Program-made: the position numbers and the translations under genes
Assembly (NCBI RefSeq): GCF_000429025.1
Contig: NZ_AUBB01000046.1
Span: forward strand, 1-59,182
Source of the DNA: Actinospineispora spinosispora DSM 44797
GTDB lineage: Bacteria; Actinomycetota; Actinomycetes; Mycobacteriales; Pseudonocardiaceae
Length of the DNA stretch: 59,182 bases
Direction of reading: 5' to 3'
Shown: one piece after another, positions 15,158 to 24,031 of the stretch
Numbering within the stretch: position 1 is the first letter of the stretch
How the letters are laid out: each line of letters begins with the position of its first letter
The notes under the pieces: generated by a model
The model's input: only the letters and a program-made list of their open reading frames with translations
What the model was told of the DNA's origin: nothing
The model's database searches: none

Positions 15158-15769
15158 TCAGTGTTGCGGGCCGCTGATCAGCGGCATGAGTATGTCGTCC
15201 ACGACCTGGGTGATGAACTCTTGGTCGGCGGTCCCGTGAATCATGAAGTTCATGCGGAGCAGGTGCGGGCCGGTTCCGGCGACGAGCGGTGTCAGCGCGG
15301 TGGGGCGCACCTCGCCTCGGATGACCCCGCGACGTAGCGCCTCCAGCATGTACTCCGTGGACGGTTCGAAGAATCTGGTGCGGACGATCGCCATCAGTTC
15401 TTCGTCACGCATCATCTCGGCCATCAGACCGCGGATCGCCTCACCGAACGGCCCGTTGAGCTTGTCGGCGGCGTCGGACAGGTAATCGAGGATGTCGTCT
15501 CGGACGCTGCCGGTGTCCGGGTGGACCGGTTCGGGCCGCCCGTCGGTGAGTGCGTCGACGACCAGCTCGGCGTGGCTGGACCAGCGTCGGTACAGCGAGC
15601 CCCGGCTGGCCTTGGCCCGCCGGGCGATGCCCTGCATGGTGAGTTCCCGGTACCCGACCTCGCACAGCTCGTCGAGAGTCGCCTCGAAGATCGCCGAGTT
15701 GAGCGTGTCGCCCCGGCGGCGTGGTCCCTTGCGGTGATCCACGACGCCGGGACTGGTGTCGGTCGGCAT
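15158..15769 (-). CDS. TetR family transcriptional regulator
   Basis: A 203-residue regulator with an N-terminal helix-turn-helix (about residues 20-66; LTMQGIARRAKASRGSLYRRW is the core) and a C-terminal TetR_C-type ligand domain. It precedes the convergent-looking acyltransferase gene on the same strand. An inverted repeat GTAGAG-N11-CTCTAC at 15811-15833, some 40 bases upstream of its start, is a candidate autoregulatory operator. Its target is not clear; the nearest gene is the acyltransferase, upstream on the same strand. Confidence 0.85.
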   Translation of the reverse strand: MPTDTSPGVVDHRKGPRRRGDTLNSAIFEATLDELCEVGYRELTMQGIARRAKASRGSLYRRWSSHAELVVDALTDGRPEPVHPDTGSVRDDILDYLSDAADKLNGPFGEAIRGLMAEMMRDEELMAIVRTRFFEPSTEYMLEALRRGVIRGEVRPTALTPLVAGTGPHLLRMNFMIHGTADQEFITQVVDDILMPLISGPQH

Positions 15770-15810
15770 CGGCTCAGCTCTTCCGGTAGATAGGACCGGG
15801 CCAGTCCTTA

Positions 15811-15833
15811 GTAGAGAACAACGCGGACTCTAC
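15811..15833. promoter_or_regulatory. Possible TetR operator
   Basis: GTAGAG (15811-15816) and CTCTAC (15828-15833) form a 6-bp inverted repeat in the promoter region of the TetR gene. The short arms make this tentative. Confidence 0.3.
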
Positions 15834-15884
15834 CAAACACCAGCGTCGGCGACGGCCCCGGCCGTCGGCGACACCCGGGGCAAG

Positions 15885-17159
15885 TCACCGGGCCGGCTCG
15901 CGGCGTCCACGCAGGAGGAACACCCCGAGGGCGACCAGTGCCAGCGCCGTTGCGGCGGGCCAGCCGGGGAGACCGTCGAGGCCGGTCGCGGAGATCAGGT
16001 ACAGGCCGACCGCGGCCGCCAGCACACCCGCCACCCCGCGACCGGCATCCAGCCGGGTGGCCGGTGCGGAACGCTCGAACCGGCGGAATCCCAGCACGAG
16101 CACGGCACACACCAGCGAGCAGGCGATCGCGTAGCCGGGCACCGCCAGCCACAGTGAGGTGGGCAGCGTGCCGCCGGTCGCCAGCAGTGTGGCCTCCACC
16201 AGGTAGCAGGCGCTCAGGTGCCAGCAGAAGATCGTCATGATGACCGTGTTGCCGGATGCCACGGCGAACCACACCTTCGGCCTGCTCACCAGCGCTGTGC
16301 CGGCGCGACGCAGCAGCAGTGCGGTGCCGACCAGGAACAGGCTCTGCGCGAGCAGGGCACAGGTGGGCGGGGTCGCGTTCGATACCTCGTTGCCGGGCAG
16401 CCCGACCATCAGCACCGGGTACCACGACGTACCGAACAGGCGCGGTCCGAACACCAGCAGGACCGTCGCGCCGAGCCCGCCGGCGGCGAGCGCCGCCGCC
16501 AGCCGACGACCACCACGCGCCAACGTCCCGTCCGCGTATCCGTAACCCAGCTGGTGCACGGCCAGCCACACGAACAGCAGGTTCAGGTATCCGACCGGTG
16601 GGAGCGCCGCCGCGACCACGTCGACCAGTGCCGTCCCGCCCGCCAGCGCCCCGACCACCCGCCAGAGCCCGAACCGCAGGTGCAGCCGCATCATGCTCGG
16701 CGCGGCCAGCACGATCATCAGGTACACCCCGAGGAACCACAGCGGCACGGTGATCTTGTGCAGACCGGTGGCCAGGTCACCGCCGGTCAGCCCGGACGCG
16801 GTGAGTGCCGCGGCGAGCACACCCCAGACCGCGAGCATCACCATCGCCGGCGGCAGCAGACGCGTCATGCGCGCCCGGATGAACTCGCCCAGCGGCGGCC
16901 GGTGCCGCAGCGCGCGAGCGTGGGCGAACCCACCGACGAAGAAGAACAGCGCCATCACCTGCCACACCCAGGTGGTCAGCATCAGTGGCATCGAGGTGAT
17001 CGTGTCGCCGGAGCCGTGGACGGTGATCAGCGCGACCACCCAGTGCCCCAGCGCGACCATGCCGATGGAGAACAGCCGCAGCAGGTCGGCGTACCGGTCC
17101 CGGTCGACGGGGGTGGCCGCGGTGAGATCGGCGGCGCTCAGAGCGGGCGTGTTCGTCAT
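15885..17159 (-). CDS. Acyltransferase 3 (OafA-like) membrane protein
   Basis: A 424-residue integral membrane protein with about ten to eleven hydrophobic helices. The N-terminal RDRYADLLRLFSIGMVALGHW carries the conserved RxxD...H pattern of acyltransferase-3 proteins, followed by VWQVMALFFFVGGFAHARAL. The family transfers acetyl or other acyl groups to extracytoplasmic sugars and lipids. ATG at 17159 follows AAGGGC; the upstream extension of the open frame has shadow composition. No surface-polysaccharide genes are adjacent, so the acceptor is unknown. Confidence 0.85.
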   Translation of the reverse strand: MTNTPALSAADLTAATPVDRDRYADLLRLFSIGMVALGHWVVALITVHGSGDTITSMPLMLTTWVWQVMALFFFVGGFAHARALRHRPPLGEFIRARMTRLLPPAMVMLAVWGVLAAALTASGLTGGDLATGLHKITVPLWFLGVYLMIVLAAPSMMRLHLRFGLWRVVGALAGGTALVDVVAAALPPVGYLNLLFVWLAVHQLGYGYADGTLARGGRRLAAALAAGGLGATVLLVFGPRLFGTSWYPVLMVGLPGNEVSNATPPTCALLAQSLFLVGTALLLRRAGTALVSRPKVWFAVASGNTVIMTIFCWHLSACYLVEATLLATGGTLPTSLWLAVPGYAIACSLVCAVLVLGFRRFERSAPATRLDAGRGVAGVLAAAVGLYLISATGLDGLPGWPAATALALVALGVFLLRGRREPAR

Positions 17160-17203
17160 GCCCTTGACTCTCGCGGCAGGCGCCGCCGCGAACATCCGTG
17201 GAA

Positions 17204-18055
17204 CTACGGAACCGGCAGCACCGCGACCGTGATGTTGTCCCGTCCGCCCGCGTCGAGAGCCAGCGTCGTCATGGCGCTGGCGGTACGCAGCGCCGCGGTG
17301 TTCGGTGCGGCGTTCGCCTCTGGGGAGCCCGGTTCCGCGCCGAGCACCGGGCTGGCGAGGTCGGCGAGATCGGTGGCCTCCGGGTAGTAGTTCCACAGGC
17401 CGTCGCTGCACAGCAGCAGTGCACCGGGGCCGGCCGGGGACAGGATCGTCACACCGGGCTTGTGGTCGTCGCGCGGTCCCAGCCACCTCGTGATGATGTG
17501 CGCCCGGGGATGGGCCTGCGCGGCCTCCTCGTCGAGTAGGCCAGCCGCCACGACCTCCGACGCCCACGAATGGTCCTCGGTCAGCCGCCGCGCGGGCTCC
17601 GCCGCGTCCGGGCCGGCCAGCCAGTACGCGCGGCTGTCCCCGATCCAGGCCACCGCGATCGTCGGACGCCCGGACTCGGTCTCGGAGACCAGCGCGGCGA
17701 CGATCGTGCAGGACGGGTCGTCGTTGCTGCCCGGCGGTGCCAGTGCGTGCACCGCATCGGTGGCGGCCGCGATCGCGTCCCGCACCCGCTGCTCCGGGGC
17801 CGTTTCGGTCGCGGCGAGCAGGACGCCGAGTGCTGCGTCCGTCGCGGCGAGCGAGGCGCGCTCGGGGTTACGGGTGCTGGACACGCCGTCACACACCACG
17901 GCGGCCGAGACCCTGTCGCGGGTGCCCAGCGCGATCGCGTCCTCGTTGTGCGCGTGCAGGTGCCCCCGATCGGTGACCCCGGCGATCACACCGAGGTCGA
18001 ACTCGGCGTGATCGCCGGTCAGGCCCGTCGATCCGGCACGCTTGTCACTGCACAT
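17204..18055 (-). CDS. PP2C-type Ser/Thr protein phosphatase
   Basis: A 283-residue PPM/PP2C phosphatase. Metal-binding motifs are visible: VTDRGHLHAHNEDA at the N-terminus, VVCDGVSS, WIGDSRAY, LLLCSDGLWNYY and GGRDNITV near the C-terminus. It needs Mn or Mg and removes phosphate from Ser/Thr. It has no membrane segment. The gene begins 3 bases after the end of pknG on the same strand, so kinase and phosphatase are almost certainly cotranscribed and may act on the same substrates. Confidence 0.92.
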   Translation of the reverse strand: MCSDKRAGSTGLTGDHAEFDLGVIAGVTDRGHLHAHNEDAIALGTRDRVSAAVVCDGVSSTRNPERASLAATDAALGVLLAATETAPEQRVRDAIAAATDAVHALAPPGSNDDPSCTIVAALVSETESGRPTIAVAWIGDSRAYWLAGPDAAEPARRLTEDHSWASEVVAAGLLDEEAAQAHPRAHIITRWLGPRDDHKPGVTILSPAGPGALLLCSDGLWNYYPEATDLADLASPVLGAEPGSPEANAAPNTAALRTASAMTTLALDAGGRDNITVAVLPVP

Positions 18056-18058
18056 TCG

Positions 18059-20404
18059 CTACCACCAGGTTCGGGGACGTGCCGCGTTCGCCCGGTCGAC
18101 CAGGGCGATCCGCGTCGATCGATCGTCGGTCAGCCGTGCCGAGGCACGCAGACAGCGTTCCAGACCGAACCGCAGGTCGCGCTCGCGCCACGCGCAGTCC
18201 CAGAGTGCTCCTCGGCTGTCCGGCGCGGAACGGCCGTCGCGGACCAGGCGGATCGCCGACGCCAGCACGTCCGCCTTGATGTCGTGTTCGGTCGCCGGGT
18301 CGAGCGGCAGCGCGCGCACGCGTGCCTCGGCGAGATACAGCTCGTCCGGCCCCGCTGGGCTCTCCTGGCTGTCCCTCAGATGGATGCGCGCGGCGGCCAG
18401 CTGCGCGGTGATGTGCTCGCTGGAGCTGTTCGGCACACCGTCCAACGCGGCGATCGCCTCGGTGTGCAGCCCGGCCCGCAGTGCCACCCTGGCCAGTCCG
18501 AACGCGGCGTCCACCAGGCTCGGGTCGGTGCGGGCCAGTACCGCGTAGTAGCGCTGAGCGACCTCGTCGACACCCGCGGCCTCCGCGGACGCCGCGAGGG
18601 CCAGCTTCGGTGTCGCCTCGCCCGGCAGCGTGCAGTACACGACGTCGAACCGGCGTATCGCGGTCCCGGTGTCCTCGGCGAGCAGCGCCGCGATGCCCCG
18701 GTACCAGTCCAGTCGCCAGTCGGCGGTGTCCGCGTTCGCCAACGCGTCGAGACGATCGACGGCCCGGTCCGGCTGCCCCGCCTCCAGATGAGCGCGGACC
18801 AGTCGCAGCCGCAGCTCGAGACTGGGCTTCTCGGCCGCCGCGATGAGCTGGGCGACCTCGTCCGGCTCGGTGGTCGTCGTGGTGGCCAGCAGCCCGGCGG
18901 CCGGGTCGTTGACGTCGACCTGGGGCACCGCGAGCGCCGTCGCCACCCGGGCGGGGTCGGGCGGTGCGGACAACCCGGCGGCGAACACACCACGCGGCAG
19001 GCCGAACACCGTCGAGACACCCGGCCTCGGCCGCCCCGTCTCGACGGCCAGCACCTCGCGCAGCACGCCGGTGAGCTGCTCGGCCATCTCGTCGGTCGAC
19101 GCGAACCGGCGCAGCGGATCCGGGTCGGTCGCCCTGCTCAACACCCGGTGCAGCGATTCGTGCCTGGCCAGGACGGGGTGTTCGGTCGGCTCCGGCAGCT
19201 GCGTGGGCTTGCCCTTGATCGCCGGCGGCAGACCGAGGGCGAGTACCGCGAGCGTCCGCCCCACGGTGTGGATATCCGAGGCCGCCGACGGGCCCTCGGT
19301 GCCGACCTCGGGCGCCTGGTAGCCGAGCGTGCCGTACACCGCGCTGTCCATGTCGTCCGCGCGGATCACCGCGCCGAGGTCGATGAGCTTGAGCTGACGG
19401 TCGTACTGGATCACGTTGTCCGGCTTGAAGTCGCAGTACACCAGCCCCTGGGCGTGCAGGTGGCCCAGCGCGGGCAGCATCTCCACCACGTACGCGATCG
19501 CCTGCGCCACCGGCAGCGGATCCAGCCAGTCGTCGCCCGACCGCCTGCCGCGTTGTTTCTCCTCCGGCTGCAGCTGCTCGACCAGCTGCTTGAGCGAGAC
19601 CCCGCCGACGTACTCCATGACGATGTAGCCGACCGGTTCGCCGTCCTCGTCGGGGTGCTCAGCGAAATTGTGGATCGTGACGATGTTCGGATGGTTGACC
19701 TCGGCGAGGAAGCGCAGCTCGGCCAGCGCGGCCTTCATCGCCAGCCGGTCACCGGAGTCCAGCAGGCCCTTGAGGACCACGGCACGCCCGCGCACCCTGC
19801 GGTCACGCGCCAGATAGATCCAGCCGAGGCCGCCGTGCGCGAGGCACCCCAGCACGTCGTACTGGCCCTCGACAAGGTCACCCGGCGACAGCTTCGGCCG
19901 GAACGAGTACGCACTGCCGCAGTGCGGGCAGGTGCCTTCGGCCGGGCCCGGTGTGTCGCCCTGTCGTCGTCCGACGGCCTTGCCGCAGCGGCTGCAGAAA
20001 CGCTTGTTCTCCGCGACCGTCGGATCGGTGAGCAACGCGGCGCTCGGGTCGAGCCGGGGGATCGCCGGCACGTCGACCAGGCCGCCGCCCAGCCGCGAGC
20101 GACCGGATCCGCTGCTGGTCGAGCGGGTGCCTCGGCGCGAGGGACGGCTGCCGGTTCGGCTGCTCCCGGACCCGCCGACGGAACCCTTTTCGCGCGAACC
20201 ACCGTCGTCCGAACCGCCGTCGTGCGAATCGCTGTAGTCCTGGCCGCTGTAGTCCTGGCCGCCGGCCAGCCCGGTGCGCTCGTCGTCGACCGGTGCGCCC
20301 GCGACGGTGCCGGAGTCGGCGCGTGCGGTCGCCGCGACCGTTCCGGAGTCGGCTGGCCCGGCCAGCTCGGTTCCCGGTGGATCGGCGCCGCTCCGATCGG
20401 CCAT
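18059..20404 (-). CDS. pknG: Ser/Thr protein kinase PknG
   Basis: A 781-residue soluble kinase. After a low-complexity N-terminus (residues 1-120) comes a rubredoxin-like zinc/iron domain with CSRCG and CPHCG. The kinase domain has VVLKG (ATP-site lysine), YCDFKPDNVI (catalytic loop, HRD replaced by CDF as in PknG) and LIDLGAV. A C-terminal TPR region follows. In mycobacteria PknG senses amino-acid state and controls 2-oxoglutarate metabolism via GarA. ATG at 20404 follows GGGGTGAGG. It is divergent from glnX and glnH, whereas mycobacteria keep all three in one operon. Confidence 0.93.
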   Translation of the reverse strand: MADRSGADPPGTELAGPADSGTVAATARADSGTVAGAPVDDERTGLAGGQDYSGQDYSDSHDGGSDDGGSREKGSVGGSGSSRTGSRPSRRGTRSTSSGSGRSRLGGGLVDVPAIPRLDPSAALLTDPTVAENKRFCSRCGKAVGRRQGDTPGPAEGTCPHCGSAYSFRPKLSPGDLVEGQYDVLGCLAHGGLGWIYLARDRRVRGRAVVLKGLLDSGDRLAMKAALAELRFLAEVNHPNIVTIHNFAEHPDEDGEPVGYIVMEYVGGVSLKQLVEQLQPEEKQRGRRSGDDWLDPLPVAQAIAYVVEMLPALGHLHAQGLVYCDFKPDNVIQYDRQLKLIDLGAVIRADDMDSAVYGTLGYQAPEVGTEGPSAASDIHTVGRTLAVLALGLPPAIKGKPTQLPEPTEHPVLARHESLHRVLSRATDPDPLRRFASTDEMAEQLTGVLREVLAVETGRPRPGVSTVFGLPRGVFAAGLSAPPDPARVATALAVPQVDVNDPAAGLLATTTTTEPDEVAQLIAAAEKPSLELRLRLVRAHLEAGQPDRAVDRLDALANADTADWRLDWYRGIAALLAEDTGTAIRRFDVVYCTLPGEATPKLALAASAEAAGVDEVAQRYYAVLARTDPSLVDAAFGLARVALRAGLHTEAIAALDGVPNSSSEHITAQLAAARIHLRDSQESPAGPDELYLAEARVRALPLDPATEHDIKADVLASAIRLVRDGRSAPDSRGALWDCAWRERDLRFGLERCLRASARLTDDRSTRIALVDRANAARPRTWW

Positions 20405-20497
20405 CCTCACCCCGTCCCGTGTGCTGTTCGCACCACCTGACGCGGAAATACTCGCCAATGCGAGCGGATTTCCGCAACTTAGCGCCTACGGTGAGGG

Positions 20498-20533
20498 ACT
20501 CAGGAACCACTGTGAACTCAGGAACCACTGTGA
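20498..20533. repeat. 18-bp tandem duplication in the pknG-glnX promoter region
   Basis: ACTCAGGAACCACTGTGA occurs twice in direct contact (20498-20515 and 20516-20533). The second copy abuts the glnX ribosome binding site. It may be a regulator site or simple slippage. Confidence 0.6.
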
Positions 20534-20544
20534 GAGGAGTGGGC

Positions 20545-21825
20545 GTGGTAGCGACGGTGCCGGTGAGGCTGCGGACCGCTCGCCTGCGTACCGCCGTCAC
20601 CAGCCATGAGACGCCCAACCGGCTGTGGCGCACCGCGGTGCTGCTGGTCCTCGCCTGCTTCGCGACCGCGTTGGTCAGCACTCTCGTCGGGTGGACCAAG
20701 CAGGACGCCGTGGGAGTGGGCGGTGCCCGTCTCGCGGCGCTGGACACCGACACCGCGCAGCTCTACCGATCGCTCAACGAAGCCGACGCGACGGCGTCCA
20801 GCGGCACGGTGGCGAGCACGACCTCGGGCAGCTCGGCCGCGATGCGGGCCCGCTACGACGATCACATCGCGAGGGCGTCGCAGCGGCTGGTGCACGCAGC
20901 GGGTCTGCTGCCGCCCGGCGGGCGGGACGCCGCCGAGATCGTGCGCATCGCCGCGCAGCTGCCCCGGTACACGGCGCTGGTGGAATCGGGGCGGGGCTCC
21001 GGCGGTCCGCATGCGCTCGCCAGCGCGTCCGCACTGCTGCGGACCACGATCCTTCCGGCGGCCGACCGGCTGCGGCATGCCCAGGCCGCGGCGTTGGCCG
21101 CGAACTACCGGGCGGCGAGCGCGGTCCCGGTATGGGTGCTCGTGGTGATGGTCGGGACGTTGCTCGGCATCGGGTACGTCGCGCGGGCCGAACGCAGACG
21201 GACCAACCGGGTGCTGTCCCCGGGCCTGCTGGTGGCGGCTGCCCTGGTGGCGATCGGTCTGCTGTGGTGGCTCGTCGCGTCGCTCGTCGCGGACATCCGG
21301 CTGGCCTCGGCGCGGGAGCACAACGAGGTCGCCGCCGCGCTGGACAACGCGCGGGTGGTGACGCTGCAGGCCAGGGCATCCGAGACGCTCGGGCTCATCG
21401 ACCAGGGCGGCTCCGACCAGGAGTACCGCGCCGCGATGACCCGGCTGCTCGGGCCGAACGGTCTGCTGAGCACCGCCGTCGCCAAGACCGGGGACGATGC
21501 GCCCGCGCTGGCCGCGGTCGAGGTCGCGGCGATCGACTGGCAGAACGCGCACCGTCAGCTGCGCGCACTGGTCGACAGCGGAAACCTCCAGGGCGCGAAG
21601 GACTCGGCCATCGGTGCCGATCCGCAGGGCTCCGGCCCGGCGTTCGACCGGCTCAACGCCACGCTCGCCGACGCGCTCGGCATCGAGCAGACCGCGCTGG
21701 CGATCGACGTCCGGCGCGCGGAGACGGCACTGTCCGGCATCACCGACGGACCGGCGCTGCTGGCGCTGCTCGCGGCGGTGGCGGCGGCGTTCGGGGTCGG
21801 CCGCCGAGCGTGGGAGTACCGATGA
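20545..21825 (+). CDS. glnX: GlnX-like membrane sensor of the PknG pathway
   Basis: A 426-residue membrane protein. A helix at about residues 28-50 leads into an extracytoplasmic helical domain. Two helices near the middle (around VPVWVLVVMVGTLLGIGYV and LLVAAALVAIGLLWWLVA) flank a short loop, then a second extracytoplasmic domain follows, with a last helix near the C-terminus. This layout and the direct overlap with glnH match mycobacterial GlnX, which passes the aspartate/glutamate signal from GlnH to PknG. GTG at 20545 follows GAGAGGAG (20532-20539). Assignment rests mainly on architecture and context. Confidence 0.78.
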   Translation: MVATVPVRLRTARLRTAVTSHETPNRLWRTAVLLVLACFATALVSTLVGWTKQDAVGVGGARLAALDTDTAQLYRSLNEADATASSGTVASTTSGSSAAMRARYDDHIARASQRLVHAAGLLPPGGRDAAEIVRIAAQLPRYTALVESGRGSGGPHALASASALLRTTILPAADRLRHAQAAALAANYRAASAVPVWVLVVMVGTLLGIGYVARAERRRTNRVLSPGLLVAAALVAIGLLWWLVASLVADIRLASAREHNEVAAALDNARVVTLQARASETLGLIDQGGSDQEYRAAMTRLLGPNGLLSTAVAKTGDDAPALAAVEVAAIDWQNAHRQLRALVDSGNLQGAKDSAIGADPQGSGPAFDRLNATLADALGIEQTALAIDVRRAETALSGITDGPALLALLAAVAAAFGVGRRAWEYR

Positions 21826-22703
21826 TCTCCCGGCGCGAGCTGCTGAAACGCGGAGCCCTGCTGGGTGCGGCCTTCGGGGTCGCGGGATGCTCGGCACCCG
21901 GCTACTACGGCGAGGACGAGAGCGCGCTGGCCAGGGCACGTGCGGCGGGCATCATCACCGTCGGCATCGCGGGCGAGGCGCCGTACGGCTACACCGATCC
22001 GACCGGCAGGGCGACCGGCGAAGCCGTCGAGGTGGCGAGGGTGGTGCTGTCCAAGCTCGGTGTCCGCCGCATCCAGGCGGTGACCGTCGACTTCGGCGAG
22101 CTCATCGCCGGTCTCACCCTGGCCAGACAGTTCGACCTGGTCGCTGCCGGTATGTCCATCACGGCGGAACGCTGCGAGGCACTGGCGTTCTCGGCACCCG
22201 ACTTCACCGCGCCGACCGCGTTCCTGGTCCCCTCGGGCAACCCGAAGGGGCTGACCGACTTCGAGCACCTCCGTGGTCGCAACATCCGGATCGCGGTGCT
22301 CGGCGGCGCGGTGGAAGCCCGTTACGCCCGGGCAGGCGGTGTGCCGGACAACCTGATCCACCGTTTCGCCGACCAGCAGGCGATGCTCGACGCGGTGCTG
22401 GGCGGCCGCGTCGACTGCGCGGCGCTCACCAACATCTCGCTGGCCAGGATCGTGACCATCAACCCCGGTGTGCCGGTGGAGGTGACGCCGGGGTTCTTCC
22501 CGACGGTGAACGGAACGCCGATCGTGCCCGCAGGTGGTTTCGCGTTCCGCCGGGGCGACGACGATCTGCTTGACGCGATGAACACCGAGCTGACAGCGCT
22601 GCACCGGTCCGGCGAGTGGCTGCGCATCGCGGAGCCGTTCGGCTTCGGTAAGGACAACGTGCCGGCACCGGACCTGGACACCGAGACCCTGTGCGACCCG
22701 TGA
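21822..22703 (+). CDS. glnH: GlnH-like amino-acid-binding lipoprotein
   Basis: A 293-residue solute-binding protein of family 3. A short RRELLKR start, a hydrophobic segment and the lipobox VAGC (cysteine at about residue 23) indicate a membrane-anchored lipoprotein. The binding domain carries ITVGIAGEAPYGY and DLVAAGMSITAERCEALAFS, typical of polar-amino-acid binders. Its ATG overlaps the glnX stop as ATGA. No permease or ATPase genes follow, so it is more likely a sensor subunit than a transporter part, as in mycobacterial GlnH. Confidence 0.88.
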   Translation: MISRRELLKRGALLGAAFGVAGCSAPGYYGEDESALARARAAGIITVGIAGEAPYGYTDPTGRATGEAVEVARVVLSKLGVRRIQAVTVDFGELIAGLTLARQFDLVAAGMSITAERCEALAFSAPDFTAPTAFLVPSGNPKGLTDFEHLRGRNIRIAVLGGAVEARYARAGGVPDNLIHRFADQQAMLDAVLGGRVDCAALTNISLARIVTINPGVPVEVTPGFFPTVNGTPIVPAGGFAFRRGDDDLLDAMNTELTALHRSGEWLRIAEPFGFGKDNVPAPDLDTETLCDP

Positions 22704-22704
22704 G

Positions 22705-23367
22705 CTAGACCCGCGTCGGGTTGTACCCGGGGGCGCGTTCCTGGCCGGAGAGCTCTTCGATGGCCAGCATGACCCGATCGGTCACCGCGCGGCGGTGCGG
22801 CGCCGGGCGCAGGCCGGGTGGAACGTCGCCGAGGTCGACCGGCGGACCGAACCGCACCGTGACCCGATGGAACCGGGGCAACCGCCTGCCGATCGGCTGC
22901 AGCCGATCGGTTCCACTGAGCGCCACCGGGACCACCGGCGCGTCGGCGGTCAACGCCAGCCACGCGACGCCGGTCCGCCCGCGATACAGCCGACCGTCGC
23001 GGGACCGGCTGCCCTCCGGGTAGATGCCGAACGCACGCTCCTCGGTGAGGATGCGGTGCCCCGCATCCAGAGCTGCCCGTGCGGCATGGTGGGTGCCGCG
23101 TTCGACCGGGACCGACCCGACCGCGGCGAGAACCCAGCGCATCAGCAGCCCGGTGACGCCGCGTGCGCGGAAGTACTCGGCCTTGGCCAGGAAGTGCACC
23201 GGCCGCGGGCTCAGCAGCGCGATGATCACGCTGTCGATGAACGAGCAGTGGTTGCTGGCGATGATCACCCGACCGCTCCGGGGAACGTTGCCCGTGCCCT
23301 CGACGCTTCGGGCGAGCACCAGCCGGATGACGGGGGCCAGGAGCAACCTGGCTGTTCGGTAGAGCAC
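22705..23367 (-). CDS. PlsC-type 1-acyl-sn-glycerol-3-phosphate acyltransferase
   Basis: A 220-residue membrane-associated acyltransferase. The catalytic HX4D motif is NHCSFID (His40, Asp45) and the phosphate-binding block is YPEGS (116-120). The N-terminus is hydrophobic and would lie against the membrane. The family makes phosphatidic acid from lysophosphatidic acid and acyl-ACP or acyl-CoA; relatives use other acceptors. It is divergent from a TetR gene with a palindrome between them, so its expression is probably repressed by that regulator. Confidence 0.88.
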   Translation of the reverse strand: MLYRTARLLLAPVIRLVLARSVEGTGNVPRSGRVIIASNHCSFIDSVIIALLSPRPVHFLAKAEYFRARGVTGLLMRWVLAAVGSVPVERGTHHAARAALDAGHRILTEERAFGIYPEGSRSRDGRLYRGRTGVAWLALTADAPVVPVALSGTDRLQPIGRRLPRFHRVTVRFGPPVDLGDVPPGLRPAPHRRAVTDRVMLAIEELSGQERAPGYNPTRV

Positions 23368-23381
23368 GCGTGGATTTTAGC

Positions 23382-23397
23382 GTCCGATCGTTCGGAC
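23382..23397. promoter_or_regulatory. Putative TetR operator between plsC-like and tetR genes
   Basis: GTCCGA-TCGT-TCGGAC is a perfect 6-bp inverted repeat in the 55-base divergent gap. It fits an operator controlling both genes. Confidence 0.55.
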
Positions 23398-23422
23398 TCT
23401 ATCTTCGTTTTATAGTGGCGCG

Positions 23423-24031
23423 GTGAGTCCGCGGAGTTCAGTGCTGCAAGCCCGGGAGACACGTGCCGCGTTGCTCGCCCGGGGCATGCGCATCGCGTCG
23501 GTCGAGGGGTTGGAAGGTTTGACGATCGGTCGGCTCGCCTCGGATCTGGGGATGAGCAAGTCCGGGGTGCTCGGCCGGTTCGGGAGCAAGGAGGCACTGC
23601 AGCTCGCGGTGATCGACGAGGCCGCCGCGGTGTTCTCCCGCGAGGTCGTCTCCCGTGCCCGAGATGCGACACCCGGCATGCCGCACCTGGCCGCGCTGTG
23701 TGAAGCATGGATCTCGTACCTGGAGCGGGACGTGTTCCCCGGCGGCTGCTTCTTCATGGCCACGGCTCCGGAGTTCGACGATCGTGAGGGCCCGGTTCGC
23801 GACGTGCTCGCCGCTCTGTCGTCGGTGTGGCAGAACGACCTGCGGCGGCAGGCACTGCTGGCCGTGGACGCCGGTGACCTGCCCGGTGGCACGGATGTCG
23901 ACCAGCTGGTCTTCGAACTGGGCGGAGTCATGTTCGCGGCTAACCACGCGCTGCGGATGACGCGTGACCGTAGGGCGGGAGCCCGCGCCCGGCGCGCGGT
24001 CAACCGCCTGCTCACCCGCGCGGATCTATGA
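23423..24031 (+). CDS. TetR family transcriptional regulator
   Basis: A 202-residue regulator with helix-turn-helix at about residues 14-58 (LTIGRLASDLGMSKSGVLGRF) and a TetR_C_16-like ligand domain containing WISYLERDVFPGGCFFMATAPEFDD. GTG start at 23423. It is divergent from plsC and presumably regulates it through the palindrome at 23382. Its last 6 bases overlap the end of the convergent membrane-protein gene. Confidence 0.87.
   Translation: MSPRSSVLQARETRAALLARGMRIASVEGLEGLTIGRLASDLGMSKSGVLGRFGSKEALQLAVIDEAAAVFSREVVSRARDATPGMPHLAALCEAWISYLERDVFPGGCFFMATAPEFDDREGPVRDVLAALSSVWQNDLRRQALLAVDAGDLPGGTDVDQLVFELGGVMFAANHALRMTRDRRAGARARRAVNRLLTRADL

Noticed and set aside
17570..20440. A 956-codon plus-strand frame opposite pknG
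   Set aside because: It is antisense to a gene with full kinase motifs, and its Arg/Gln/Pro-rich composition is typical of a shadow frame in high-GC DNA.
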